A DNA stretch of 64,000 nucleotides from Antiquaquibacter oligotrophicus (GTDB lineage: Bacteria > Actinomycetota > Actinomycetes > Actinomycetales > Microbacteriaceae): contig NZ_CP085036.1 of assembly GCF_020535405.1 (NCBI RefSeq), positions 2,046,001 through 2,110,000 of the forward strand. Reading direction: 5' to 3'. The notes beneath the pieces are model-generated. The model did not search any database. It saw only the letters and a program-made list of their open reading frames with translations, and had not been told where the DNA came from. Both the position numbers and the translations under genes were made by a program. Below are positions 7,688 to 16,337 of this stretch, one piece after another; the first letter of the stretch is position 1, and each line of letters opens with the position of its first letter.

Positions 7688-9664
7688 CTACCCGCGCACG
7701 TCGCTGGTGATGATGTGCATCACGGATGTGTCGGCGAGGGTTGTGGTGTCACCGAGGTCGCGGCCTTCCGCGACATCCTGCAGCAGGCGGCGCATGATCT
7801 TGCCGGAACGCGTTTTGGGCAGCTCGGCCACCACAAACACCTGCCGGGGCCGCGCGATCGCGCCGATCGCCTGCGCGACGTGGGCCCGCAGGGCAACGGA
7901 TGCCTCCTCCGGCGTCTGAGCGTCTGCGTGCTCCGCGCGCAGGATCACAAACGCGACCACCGCCTGACCGGTCTGCTCGTCGGACGCACCCACCACGGCG
8001 GCCTCAGCCACGATCGGGTGCGACACGAGGGTCGACTCGATCTCCGTCGTCGACAGCCGATGACCGGACACGTTCATGACGTCGTCGACGCGGCCGAGCA
8101 GCCAGATGTCGCCGTCCTCGTCCACGTGGGCGCCGTCGCCGGCGAAGTAACGCCACCGTTCGGGGGTCGAAAAGCGCGACCAATACGTCTCGCGGAAGCG
8201 CTCCGGGTCACCCCAGATACCCCGCAGCATCGACGGCCACGGCTCGCTCACCACCAGCAGCCCGCCGTGCGGCGGGTCAACACGCGTGCCGTCCTCCCCG
8301 AGGATGTCGATGGAGATGCCGGGGATCGGCACCTGCGCAGACCCCGGCTTGAGGGTCGTCAGCCCCGGCAGCGCCGAGATCATGATCCCGCCCGTCTCCG
8401 TCTGCCACCACGTGTCCACGATGGGCGCGGTACCGGCCCCGATCACGTCGCGATACCAGACCCACGCCTCCGGGTTGATCGGTTCACCCACCGACCCGAG
8501 CAGGCGGATGCTCGACAGATCGAACCCGTCGGGCACCTGCCGCCCGATCTTCATGAAACTGCGGATCGCCGTGGGCGCCGTGTAGAAGATCGTCACACCG
8601 TACTTCTCGATGAGCTCCCACCAACGACCGGGGTGCGGGGTATCGGGGGTGCCCTCGTAGAGCACCTGCGTCGCCCCATTCGCGAGTGGGCCGTACACGA
8701 CGTAGCTGTGCCCGGTGACCCAGCCGACGTCGGCCGTGCACCAATACACGTCGCGTTCCGGCTTGAGGTCGAACACGTTGCGATGCGTAAATGCCACCTG
8801 CGTGAGGTACCCGCCCGAGGTGTGCACGATGCCCTTCGGCTTACCGGTTGTGCCCGAGGTGTACAGGATGAACAGCGGGTTCTCGGCCTCGAAACCCTCA
8901 GCGACGTGCTCATCGGATGCCGCATCCACCGTGTCGTGCCACCACAGGTCACGGCCTTCCGTGAACCCAACGGCGTTCTCGCCGCGCCGCACCACGAGCA
9001 CGTGCTCGACGGACGCCCCGCCCTGCTCGAGTGCGGCATCCACCACCGGCTTCAGCGGGAAGACCTTGCCCTTGCGGTAACCGCCGTCGGCGGTGATGAC
9101 GAGCTTCGCCTCCGCATCCTCGATGCGACCACGCAGGCTCTCCGCGCTGAACCCGCCGAACACGACAGAGTGGATCGCGCCCAGGCGCGCGACCGCGAGC
9201 ATCGCGACAACCGCCTCCGGAATCACCGGCAGGTAGATGGCGACCCGATCGCCCCGACCGATGCCGAGGGCCGCGAGCGCGTTCGCCGCACGCTTCACCT
9301 CGCGCGTCAGCTCCGCGTAAGTGACGGTGCGGGTATCGCCCGGTTCGCCCTCCCAAAAGAACGCGACCCGGTCGCCGTTGCCGGCCAGAACGTGCCGGTC
9401 GAGACAGTTATAGGCGACGTTCAGCTCGCCATCGGCGAACCAGCGGGCCACCGGAGCGTTCGACCAGTCCAACACCTCAGTGAACGGTGTGTGCCAGTCG
9501 ACCAGCTCGCGGGCACGATCCGCCCAGAACCCCAGGCGGTCGGCCTTCGCCTCCGAATAGAGCTCAGGGCGGGCGACGGATGCCCCGGCGAACGCCTCAC
9601 TCGGGGCGAACCGCCGCGACTCCTGCAGCAAACTATCGATCGAGTTCTTGGGTTTCGGATCCAC
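7688..9664 (-). CDS. acs: Acetyl-CoA synthetase (AMP-forming)
   Basis: 658 residues with a GTG start preceded by GGGAG. The adenylate-forming core is clear: phosphate-binding loop YTSGTTGKPKG at 268-278, DTWWQTETGG, the hinge region GRVDDVMNVSGHR, and the C-terminal PKTRSGKIMRR whose Gly-Lys (Lys about 622) is the catalytic and acetylation-regulated lysine of the family. WCTADVGWVTGHSYVVYGPL is typical of Acs rather than other acyl-CoA ligases. It converts acetate, ATP and CoA to acetyl-CoA in the cytoplasm. Transcribed alone, divergent from the 6C RNA promoter. Confidence 0.97.
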   Translation of the reverse strand: MDPKPKNSIDSLLQESRRFAPSEAFAGASVARPELYSEAKADRLGFWADRARELVDWHTPFTEVLDWSNAPVARWFADGELNVAYNCLDRHVLAGNGDRVAFFWEGEPGDTRTVTYAELTREVKRAANALAALGIGRGDRVAIYLPVIPEAVVAMLAVARLGAIHSVVFGGFSAESLRGRIEDAEAKLVITADGGYRKGKVFPLKPVVDAALEQGGASVEHVLVVRRGENAVGFTEGRDLWWHDTVDAASDEHVAEGFEAENPLFILYTSGTTGKPKGIVHTSGGYLTQVAFTHRNVFDLKPERDVYWCTADVGWVTGHSYVVYGPLANGATQVLYEGTPDTPHPGRWWELIEKYGVTIFYTAPTAIRSFMKIGRQVPDGFDLSSIRLLGSVGEPINPEAWVWYRDVIGAGTAPIVDTWWQTETGGIMISALPGLTTLKPGSAQVPIPGISIDILGEDGTRVDPPHGGLLVVSEPWPSMLRGIWGDPERFRETYWSRFSTPERWRYFAGDGAHVDEDGDIWLLGRVDDVMNVSGHRLSTTEIESTLVSHPIVAEAAVVGASDEQTGQAVVAFVILRAEHADAQTPEEASVALRAHVAQAIGAIARPRQVFVVAELPKTRSGKIMRRLLQDVAEGRDLGDTTTLADTSVMHIITSDVRG

Positions 9665-9743
9665 GATGATCTCCCGTCACAACGGCGCCCACGCCGCTCA
9701 CGCGCGCACCACGACCGATCATAAACGTCACAGGAAAAAACCA

Positions 9744-9771
9744 TTGACGCTACGGAAGTAACGATTACACT
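9744..9771 (+). promoter_or_regulatory. Sigma-A-type promoter for the 6C RNA
   Basis: TTGACG, a 16-bp spacer, then TACACT. Close to the consensus -35/-10 pair and placed so that transcription would begin about 7 bp downstream, just before the two C-loop hairpins. Confidence 0.8.
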
Positions 9772-9777
9772 GAAATC

Positions 9778-9881
9778 CGTTGCACCTAGAGTGCGATTAG
9801 CGGTGCATCCCGATTCCCCCCAATCGCGCACCGCTGTGGCGGCGCCTGTTCCCCCCAATAGGCGCCGCCCCTCTGTGTTTA
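9778..9881 (+). ncRNA. 6C RNA (actinobacterial sRNA with two C-loop hairpins)
   Basis: Two consecutive stem-loops each expose a run of six cytosines. Hairpin 1 (9800-9834) has outer stem GCGGTGC/GCACCGC and inner stem CGATT/AATCG around CCCCCC. Hairpin 2 (9838-9869) has a 10-bp stem GGCGGCGCCT/AGGCGCCGCC around GTTCCCCCCAAT. Two hairpins with at least six Cs in the loops define the 6C RNA family, known in M. tuberculosis as B11, where it lies not far from Tad and topA genes as here. The C loops are thought to pair with G-rich Shine-Dalgarno regions. Ends are estimated from the promoter and the T-containing tail. Confidence 0.9.
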
Positions 9882-9957
9882 ATGGCGTCGATGTCCCCGC
9901 CATCGACGCGTCGTGGGTGGTTGCGAAAGAGGGCGCGTTGCGTTGGTGAGCTCCCTG

Positions 9958-10029
9958 CTGGTTGAGGAGCCGCGTAGCGGCGTCTCGAAACCAGCCCACG
10001 AAGCACTCGCTAGCGGCGTCTCGAAACCC
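9958..10029. repeat. Interspersed palindromic repeat, one full and one partial copy
   Basis: Full copy at 9958-9994: CTGGTTGAGGAGC, a short CGC-rich centre, then GCGTCTCGAAACCAG, whose ends are complementary (CTGGTT/AACCAG). A partial copy with GCGGCGTCTCGAAACCC is at 10013-10029. A third copy with the same GTTGAGGAGC and GCGTCTCGAAAC ends lies at 45704-45743. This looks like a REP-type family. Confidence 0.8.
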
Positions 10030-10037
10030 GCGCCCCG

Positions 10038-11306
10038 CTACCGCACCACCACCTCCGTGCGGAACAGCTTGTCGAACACGTTCTCGCGGTCGAACTGCAA
10101 CGCGTAGTCGCGCGCGGCCGCGGCCCGCACCGAGAGCTCATCGGTGTCGAGGGCCAGCGCCTCCTCGAGGGCTGCGGCGATTGCATCCGGGTCCTCCACG
10201 GGCACGATGATCGCGTGATCGCCGACCGCCTCACCGATGCCACCCGTGAGCGTGGTGATCACGGGGCCGCCGCCGGCGAGCATCTTCTCGGCGATCGCGA
10301 TACCGAACGTTTCCACGAAGTCGGCGCTCGGCTTGCTCGGGAGGGCGTAGACGGCGCACGCCTCCATGAGGTGCGGCTTCTCGGCATCCCCGACGTCATC
10401 GAGAAAACGAATGCGCTCCGACAGGGGGGATGCCGCGGCGATCGTGTGAAGGCGGTCTGCGTCGGGTCCGCGCCCCGCGATGATGAGCTCAACATCGGCG
10501 GGGAGTGCCGCGCGTTCGAAGCCGCCGATCAGGTCGTCGACACCCTTCGCCGCCTGCAGGCGGGACAAGAACAGCACGTAGCGGTTGCGCGCGAGTCCAC
10601 GCGATTCGAGCACTCGGGCCGTCTCCTCGGGGTCGAGGTCGAGGTAGGCGGACGTGTCGATCGCGGGGTAGGAGATCTCGATGCGCTCGCGGCAAGCCTC
10701 CGCGAAGCGGGTGCCGTGACGGGCATCCAGCTCCTCGGCGCCGGCGACGATGATGTCGCGTGTGTATTCGGAGACCGCCACCGGGCGGTCCTGTGCGAGG
10801 TAGGCGCTGAAGATCTGCGCGGCCGCCCCGAACGCGTCCCGTTCGAGGCTTGACCGCACCACGTTGGTGATGTCGCTGCCGACCGCTTCGGCGATGGTTG
10901 TGACATCCACCGGGAGTCCCGTCGACTGTGCCACTCGCACCGCGTCGTCGACGGCGAGGGTGTGCGGGCTGAGGTATAGCGACAGGACCGTCGTCGGCAC
11001 GCCGTCGGTGAGGAGCTCCACGAGGCGACCGGTAATGCCCGCGGTGTAGCGGCCGTCTGGCACCTTGTAGTCGCCGACGGGTTCCGGGCGTTCGACGGTG
11101 ATGCCCTCGCTGTAGGGCAGTACCGAATCGAGCGGCTTGAGCGGAAGGCCGCTGGACTGCAGTCGCTCAAGCGGCCACGTCACGATGCGCACATCGTCGA
11201 AGCCCCTGGTGAGAGCGACCTCGGCGAGGTTTCGGCCCTCCACCGAGTGCCCGCAAATGACGGGGTCGGCCCGGTTGACGATGATGAGGCGGCGGTTGGT
11301 GCTCAT
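10038..11306 (-). CDS. GT-B fold glycosyltransferase (family 4-like)
   Basis: 422 residues from the ATG at 11306, which has AAGGAACC upstream; the longer open frame to 11714 runs antisense-like through the GH92 gene and is not protein-like. The C-terminal half has the GT4 features FLSRLQAAKGVDDL, IAGRGPDADRL, and an E-x7-E motif (ETFGIAIAE) before KMLAGGGPVITT that contacts the nucleotide sugar. It probably transfers a hexose to a glycan or lipid acceptor in the cytoplasm. It follows the GH92 mannosidase gene by 34 bp on the same strand, suggesting an operon dealing with mannose-type glycans. Confidence 0.85.
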   Translation of the reverse strand: MSTNRRLIIVNRADPVICGHSVEGRNLAEVALTRGFDDVRIVTWPLERLQSSGLPLKPLDSVLPYSEGITVERPEPVGDYKVPDGRYTAGITGRLVELLTDGVPTTVLSLYLSPHTLAVDDAVRVAQSTGLPVDVTTIAEAVGSDITNVVRSSLERDAFGAAAQIFSAYLAQDRPVAVSEYTRDIIVAGAEELDARHGTRFAEACRERIEISYPAIDTSAYLDLDPEETARVLESRGLARNRYVLFLSRLQAAKGVDDLIGGFERAALPADVELIIAGRGPDADRLHTIAAASPLSERIRFLDDVGDAEKPHLMEACAVYALPSKPSADFVETFGIAIAEKMLAGGGPVITTLTGGIGEAVGDHAIIVPVEDPDAIAAALEEALALDTDELSVRAAAARDYALQFDRENVFDKLFRTEVVVR

Positions 11307-11340
11307 GGGTGGTTCCTTAGGACGAGTGGGTGGGGAAGCG

Positions 11341-13536
11341 TCACAGGACGCGTGCGGAGGGCGGACGTTCGATGCGCCCCCACTCGCTCGGCTCGGGCCC
11401 GAGTGAGACCACGAGGTCGCCCCCGCGGTGGAGTTCGTCGGCGCGAATCCACGAGCGCGTGAGCGGCACCCCATTGAGGGTTGCCGACTGCACGTACTGC
11501 ACGGGGCCGCCGGGTATCGGCTCCGTGAACCCCTCGGTCGCGATCGTGAACGCGCCACCGGGGGCGGCGATGCTCGACGAGCGGAACGAGGGTGCACCAA
11601 CAAAAAAGAGGTTCTGGCCGGCCGCGGGCATGAGCCCGAGCGAGGCCCAGACGTACCAGGAGCTGAGGCCCCCCGAGTCGTCGTTGCCGGGGAGTCCGCC
11701 CCGGCCGGTTCCAAACTGTTGCATAACGACGTTGTGGACTACTTCGGCCGTGCGGTCGGGGCGACCGGCGTAGTAGTACGACCACGGGGCATCCATGTCT
11801 GGCTCGTTGTTGAGTCCCTCGAATCGTCCGAGCGCGTAGCCCGCGGCGAGTTCGTCCTCGCTCGGTGCGAGGCCCGGTTGGATGACGGCGGGTGCTCCGT
11901 ACCCGAAGAACTGGTCGAGCATCCCGATGAATGCCTCGTCGCCGCCCGCGAGCGCGATGCGCGACGCCATGTCGTGCTGCACACGGAACGAGTAGTTGTA
12001 CCGGCTGCCCTCGTAGTAGGTGGAGTCTTTGAGGAGTCCGGTCTCCGGGTTGTAGGCGTTGACCCAGCGGTCGGCGAACGGGGCGAGCTCGTCGACGAGG
12101 GCGCGGTCGCCGACGGCCGCGGCGATCTTGGCCGTGCACCAGTACCCGAAGGCGAGGTCGAGCGTGTGGGTGATCGGATGCGCCTCCCCACGCAGCAGGA
12201 ACTCCTCGCCGTAACTGCGCCGAAGGTCGTTGTGCATGTGTACGAGCGCCCACTCCCAGTCGATGCCGGGCATGCCGAGCTGGCAGAGGTCGGCGAGGAA
12301 TGTGTGCGCGAGCGCACTGCCCTGCCGGGAGAAGCGGTCGCTGCCGATGGCCATGCGGTAGCCGATGGGGAAGTTGCCTTCTTCCTCCGCGATCGTGAGG
12401 AGGGCGTTGGCGAGTTCGACGGCGCGTTCCGGCTGCAGTGCCGTCATGAGCGGAAGCTGTGTGCGGTAGATGTCCCACATGGTGGAGATGTCGAACGCGA
12501 AGGGCCCGTCGCCCGGCCAGAAGGGGCTCTCGCCGTTGGCGATGGATGGCTTGATGAGTGAGTGGTAGAGCGCGGTGGAGAAGACCGTCGAGCGCTCTGG
12601 CGACGGGGAGTCGATGGTGATGTTCTGCAGCTGCTTGCGCCACGCCTTCTGGGTGCGCTCGCGGCGACGGGTGAACTGACCGGACTCCGTGCCGACGTCC
12701 TCGTGGAGGTTACGTTTGGCCTGTTCCACACCGCGCAGCGAGAAGCCCATACGCAGTTCGACCTGCTGGCCCTCCGTGCTCGGACCCGCCCACATGAGCC
12801 CAAACGTGCGCAGGGTTGTCGGGCGGATGTGATCGAAGTCGAGTCGGGTGCCGCCCGGCATGAGCCGCCGGTCGTACCAGAGCATCTGCCGCCAGTTCTC
12901 GGCGTCGCATTCGAGGTAGACCGAGAGCGGTGTTCCCTCGACGACGATCGTGCCCTGGGCCACTCCCGGTGCGACCGATTCGAGGTGGGCGCGCAGTGGG
13001 ATCGTCGAGGAGTGCGGAATGGCGAGGCCGCCGAGCGAAAAGTCGACCACAACACGGGCGTTTTTGTTGGTCGGGAAGGTGTAGCGATGCACGGCACTCT
13101 TCGGGCCGACGGTGAGTTCGGCACGGATGCCCGACTCGAGGGTGGCGGCATACCACCCGGGTTCGGCCGCTTCATCCGCGATCTCCCACTCACGACCGAG
13201 AACGTCGAGCGGCTCGAGCATGGGGGAGACGCGGAAGTAGTTGTAGTACTTGCGGATCGCGCCCGTTCCGGACTGCTGGAAGTGCGTGAACCCGGATGCC
13301 ACGGACTTCTCGAACACCGTCGGCGGGATGCCCTCCGTGTTGAGGTCGTAGTGCCCGTACCCCGTGGGGTAGGCACCGGAGTAGGCGCACGCGGAGACCA
13401 TCCCGAACGGGTAGGTGGCGCCCGGGTGTGTGTTGCCCACCTGGGGTTTTGGCCACCACCACGTGGCCGCCAGGCCGGACTGCTGCGGCAGTGCCGTGGC
13501 CTCCGTGCCGATGAACGGATCGACGTGCTCGATCAT
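11341..13536 (-). CDS. GH92 family alpha-mannosidase
   Basis: 731 residues from the ATG at 13536. It opens with HVDPFIGT, the hallmark start of GH92, followed by GNTHPGATYPFGMVS. Later landmarks are TALYHSLIKPS, MWDIYRTQLPLMTALQP, and the C-terminal GNDDSGGLSSWYVWASLGLMP block that carries calcium and catalytic acid residues in the family. GH92 enzymes are calcium-dependent inverting exo-alpha-mannosidases. No signal peptide is evident from this start, so it may act inside the cell. First gene of a two-gene operon with the glycosyltransferase, divergent from the oxidase gene. Confidence 0.9.
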   Translation of the reverse strand: MIEHVDPFIGTEATALPQQSGLAATWWWPKPQVGNTHPGATYPFGMVSACAYSGAYPTGYGHYDLNTEGIPPTVFEKSVASGFTHFQQSGTGAIRKYYNYFRVSPMLEPLDVLGREWEIADEAAEPGWYAATLESGIRAELTVGPKSAVHRYTFPTNKNARVVVDFSLGGLAIPHSSTIPLRAHLESVAPGVAQGTIVVEGTPLSVYLECDAENWRQMLWYDRRLMPGGTRLDFDHIRPTTLRTFGLMWAGPSTEGQQVELRMGFSLRGVEQAKRNLHEDVGTESGQFTRRRERTQKAWRKQLQNITIDSPSPERSTVFSTALYHSLIKPSIANGESPFWPGDGPFAFDISTMWDIYRTQLPLMTALQPERAVELANALLTIAEEEGNFPIGYRMAIGSDRFSRQGSALAHTFLADLCQLGMPGIDWEWALVHMHNDLRRSYGEEFLLRGEAHPITHTLDLAFGYWCTAKIAAAVGDRALVDELAPFADRWVNAYNPETGLLKDSTYYEGSRYNYSFRVQHDMASRIALAGGDEAFIGMLDQFFGYGAPAVIQPGLAPSEDELAAGYALGRFEGLNNEPDMDAPWSYYYAGRPDRTAEVVHNVVMQQFGTGRGGLPGNDDSGGLSSWYVWASLGLMPAAGQNLFFVGAPSFRSSSIAAPGGAFTIATEGFTEPIPGGPVQYVQSATLNGVPLTRSWIRADELHRGGDLVVSLGPEPSEWGRIERPPSARVL

Positions 13537-13612
13537 GGTTCGAGGGTAGGTGCCGAATGTCTCCGGCGTATTACGCGGGTGTGAACGCTGACTGGTAACC
13601 ACGCTCGTCGCC

Positions 13613-13668
13613 GAGTGCTGCCATATGGCTGCTATTCGGGCGCTCAGAGCAGCCGAATGGCAGCACTC
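13613..13668. promoter_or_regulatory. Long imperfect palindrome (21-bp arms) in the GH92/oxidase divergent region
   Basis: Arms 13613-13633 and 13648-13668 are complementary at 19 of 21 positions around a 14-base centre; the outer 12 bp (GAGTGCTGCCAT/ATGGCAGCACTC) are perfect. It ends 20 bp before the oxidase ATG. It could be an operator for a dimeric regulator or a leader hairpin. Confidence 0.75.
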
Positions 13669-13688
13669 GATGCGCTTACGGTGGAGTC

Positions 13689-14081
13689 ATGAGTGACTGG
13701 AACGACGTCGTGCCCTATTTCGACGGGAGCGCCGTAGCGCACCTCGCGACCATCAACGAGGACGGCAGCCCGCACGCTGTCGCGGTGTGGGTTGGGCCGC
13801 ACGGCGACGGCGAACTCGAGTTCTTTATGGAGGCGGGGTCGCGCAAAGACCGCAACCTTCAGCGTGACCCGCGATTTGCACTCTCCACGACTCGCAAGGG
13901 GAACGACTTCGCGATGGCGACGGTGCGCGGTGAGGTCGTCGAGCGGCTGACGGGGGATGCCGCGGTCGCCGTCGCGGACCGGCTCTCGAACCTGTACTCG
14001 GGTAAGGACTACAACATCCGCAGTGGGCTCGCCGCCTATGTCGTGCGGCCGCGGGTGGCGTGGCAGGCGGACTACTCGTAG
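13689..14081 (+). CDS. Pyridoxamine 5'-phosphate oxidase-fold protein (PPOX class, possibly F420-dependent)
   Basis: 130 residues, start preceded by GGTGGAG. The split-barrel fold is suggested by VAHLATINEDGSPHAVAVWVG near the N-terminus, FFMEAGSRKDRNLQRDPR in the middle and YNIRSGLAAYVVRPRVAW at the end. Actinobacterial relatives of this length often bind F420 and reduce small molecules; substrate cannot be read from sequence. Monocistronic, preceded by a large palindrome. Confidence 0.82.
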   Translation: MSDWNDVVPYFDGSAVAHLATINEDGSPHAVAVWVGPHGDGELEFFMEAGSRKDRNLQRDPRFALSTTRKGNDFAMATVRGEVVERLTGDAAVAVADRLSNLYSGKDYNIRSGLAAYVVRPRVAWQADYS

Positions 14082-14167
14082 CTCCTCCCCAGGGGCACGT
14101 CTGACGCGTTGTCCCCGGGTTACGGTGGCCGGGCATCCCGGCGCGCCCGTGTTCCTAGGTTCGGTGC

Positions 14168-15136
14168 ATGAGTTTTGTCGTGCGAGCGCCCGGTGAGCCC
14201 GACGTGCCGGTACGGGCGGTTGGGCGAGAGTTCGGGCCCCTCGCATCCGTGATCTACGACACGGCGGTGACGGATGTTTTCGTCAATGGCGTCGGCGGGG
14301 TGTGGGCCGACCGGGGTGGTGGCCACGAGCGTGTGCCGCTCGCCCTCACCGAGCGCGACGTGCGGGATCTTGCCGTGCGCCTCATTGCCGCCGGAGGACG
14401 TCATATCGATGAAGCCACGCCATTGATGGATGTCCGCCTCGGCGACGGGGTGCGGGTGCACGCTGCGCTGCCTCCCGTCGCGACGGCCGGCACCTACCTC
14501 TCTATACGCCTTCCGCGCGCGGAGCGACCTGCGCTGGCGCAACTGGAATCCACGGGATTCTTCTCGGGTGTCGACGCCTCCGCGGTTCGAGAGCTTGTCG
14601 CCGCACGCGCGAACCTCCTCATCACCGGGGCCGGCGGGTCCGGCAAAACCACCTTCCTCGGCGCCCTGCTCGCGGCGGCGCCCGCCACGGAGCGGATTGT
14701 CGTCATCGAAGACGTCGCCGAACTGCGCATCGATCACCCCCACGTTGTGACCCTCGAAGCGCGACAACCCAACCTCGAGGGGGCGGGCGAGGTCGGCTTA
14801 CCCCGGCTCGTGCGCGAGGCACTGCGCATGCGACCCGACAGGCTTGTGCTCGGCGAATGCCGCGGAGCTGAGGTGCGTGACCTCCTCTCGGCGCTCAACA
14901 CCGGCCACGACGGTGGTGCGGGAACACTTCACGCGAACTCGCTCGCCGACGTGCCAGCCCGACTCGAGGCACTGGGAGCGCTCGCCGGCCTCGACGCCAC
15001 GGCCACCGCACGACAGGCCGCGAGTGCGATCGGAGCGGTGCTGCACCTCGCGCGTGCGGGCGGCAGCCGCAGGCTCGTGGCCGGGGGCAGGCTCGCGATC
15101 GACGAGCGCGACCGGCTCACCGTTGTTCCGCTGTGA
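14168..15136 (+). CDS. tadA: TadA/CpaF-type secretion ATPase
   Basis: 322 residues. Walker A GAGGSGKTT at about 157-165, VIEDVAEL, the Walker B-like LVLGECRGAEV and the HANS segment with an invariant His (GTLHANS) are those of the type II/IV secretion ATPase family that powers Flp/Tad pilus assembly. It is the first gene of the Tad cluster; its TGA overlaps the next GTG start (GTGA). Shorter than canonical CpaF (about 430), as usual for the actinobacterial copy next to topA. Confidence 0.92.
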   Translation: MSFVVRAPGEPDVPVRAVGREFGPLASVIYDTAVTDVFVNGVGGVWADRGGGHERVPLALTERDVRDLAVRLIAAGGRHIDEATPLMDVRLGDGVRVHAALPPVATAGTYLSIRLPRAERPALAQLESTGFFSGVDASAVRELVAARANLLITGAGGSGKTTFLGALLAAAPATERIVVIEDVAELRIDHPHVVTLEARQPNLEGAGEVGLPRLVREALRMRPDRLVLGECRGAEVRDLLSALNTGHDGGAGTLHANSLADVPARLEALGALAGLDATATARQAASAIGAVLHLARAGGSRRLVAGGRLAIDERDRLTVVPL

Positions 15137-16041
15137 CGACGACCGCGGGTAAGCAGAACCTCGGAGACATTGCGGGGGTGTGCCAGCGCCTCGCCGTCCT
15201 GCTCGGAGCCGGAGTGTCCCCGGGCGCGGCATGGGCATTCGTCGCCGAAACGACGGGCAACGCTGTTGTAGCGGCGGCGGTGGGGCAGCACGATGTGAGT
15301 TCGGCGCTGGTCGCGGCATCCGGTGGGCTCGACGCCCGTGAGGGAGAGGCGTGGCGCGGGCTGGCAGCAGTGTGGTCGGTGGCGACGGATGCCGGGGCTC
15401 CGCTAGCGGCAACTCTGCGTGACTACGCCGTCTCCCTGAGGGCGCTCGCCGACGCGACACGCGATGCCGATGTGGCACTCGCGGGGCCCAGGGCCACTGC
15501 TCGTGTAGTGCTCGTGCTGCCGTTTGTCGGACTGGTGTTTGGCGCGCTGCTCGGGTTCGGAACACTCGACGTGCTCGTGGGCACCCCGGCCGGCTGGGCA
15601 ATGCTGCTCGTGGGCGCGGGCCTCATCGTCGCGGCGCGGTTGTGGAACCGTCGGCTGGTGGCCTCCGCCCTCTCGCGCAGTGCAACCCCCGGCATCGCGT
15701 GCGAACTGGCGGCGGTCGCGGTGAGCGGGGGCGGCGCGCTCGATCGTGCCGTTGCCGCGACCCGGGATGCCGTTCGCCGGTTCGAGCTGGACGCGGCCGC
15801 TGATGGTCTCGACGAGGTGCTGGCGCTGTCGTCGCGGGCCGGCGTCCCGGCCGCCGAGCTGCTGCGCGCCGAAGCGGAGGAACAGCGCAGGGATGCCCGT
15901 GCCGACGCGCAGGCGGCGGCGGCCGCGCTCGGGGTTCGACTCATGTTGCCGCTGGGGCTGTGCATTCTGCCCGCGTTCCTCATCCTCGGGGTTGCTCCGC
16001 TGCTGGTTGCCGTGCTCTCCTCCACCGTCGCGGGTCTGTGA
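15133..16041 (+). CDS. Type II secretion F-domain membrane protein; TadB-like and TadC-like halves in one chain
   Basis: 302 residues with a GTG start. The N-terminal half has one F domain (QRLAVLLGAGVSPGAAW ... APLAATLRDYAVSLRALAD) followed by two transmembrane segments around residues 120-175; the C-terminal half has a second F-like domain (CELAAVAVSGGGALDRAVAA ... RAGVPAAELLRAEAEEQR) followed by a hydrophobic pair. In M. tuberculosis the corresponding platform proteins are two genes (Rv3658c, Rv3657c), so this appears to be a fusion. It would form the inner-membrane platform driven by TadA. Confidence 0.82.
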   Translation: MTTTAGKQNLGDIAGVCQRLAVLLGAGVSPGAAWAFVAETTGNAVVAAAVGQHDVSSALVAASGGLDAREGEAWRGLAAVWSVATDAGAPLAATLRDYAVSLRALADATRDADVALAGPRATARVVLVLPFVGLVFGALLGFGTLDVLVGTPAGWAMLLVGAGLIVAARLWNRRLVASALSRSATPGIACELAAVAVSGGGALDRAVAATRDAVRRFELDAAADGLDEVLALSSRAGVPAAELLRAEAEEQRRDARADAQAAAAALGVRLMLPLGLCILPAFLILGVAPLLVAVLSSTVAGL

Positions 16042-16130
16042 CCCCGCCTCCACCGATCGCGATACGCGCTCCGACGCGGCGCCCCACCCGGCCACACTGG
16101 AGACGCTCGGGCCAGAGAGGAATAAGAGAG

Positions 16131-16337
16131 ATGTACCGAGCGCGATCGATCGTGCGAGACCGTGGCCGTTTCTGGCAGCGACTGGTTCACGACGACGACG
16201 GAGCGGCAACCGCCGAGTACGCGATCGCGACCCTCGCGGCCGTGGGGTTCGCCGGCCTGCTCGTGGTGATCCTGAGGTCCGAGGAGGTGCGCGGCATGCT
16301 GACAGACCTCGTGCGACATGCGCTCTCGATGCCGTGA
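16131..16337 (+). CDS. DUF4244 small pilin-like protein
   Basis: 68 residues. After a basic leader comes DDDGAATAEYAIATLAAVGFAGLLVV, an E-containing hydrophobic helix like that of Flp/type IV-type prepilins and diagnostic of DUF4244 in Tad loci. Probably the major Flp-like pilin. Start ATG at 16131 preceded by an AGAGAGGAA ribosome site. Confidence 0.85.
   Translation: MYRARSIVRDRGRFWQRLVHDDDGAATAEYAIATLAAVGFAGLLVVILRSEEVRGMLTDLVRHALSMP

Larger units (their letters stand above)
9665..10037. other. 373-bp intergenic region: acs leader, 6C RNA, repeat elements
   Basis: Contains the acs upstream region on the minus strand, a sigma-A-type promoter and the 6C RNA on the plus strand, then two copies of a short palindromic repeat ending at the glycosyltransferase stop codon. 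No further coding frame looks real. Confidence 0.8.

Noticed and set aside
7418-9724. A 768-codon plus-strand frame across acs
   Set aside because: Antisense to a canonical acetyl-CoA synthetase; His/Arg-rich composition without any family motif, a normal by-product of high GC content.
11307-11714. N-terminal extension of the glycosyltransferase
   Set aside because: Lies over the GH92 3' end in another frame and is Arg/Ser/Pro-rich; ATG at 11306 has a good ribosome site.
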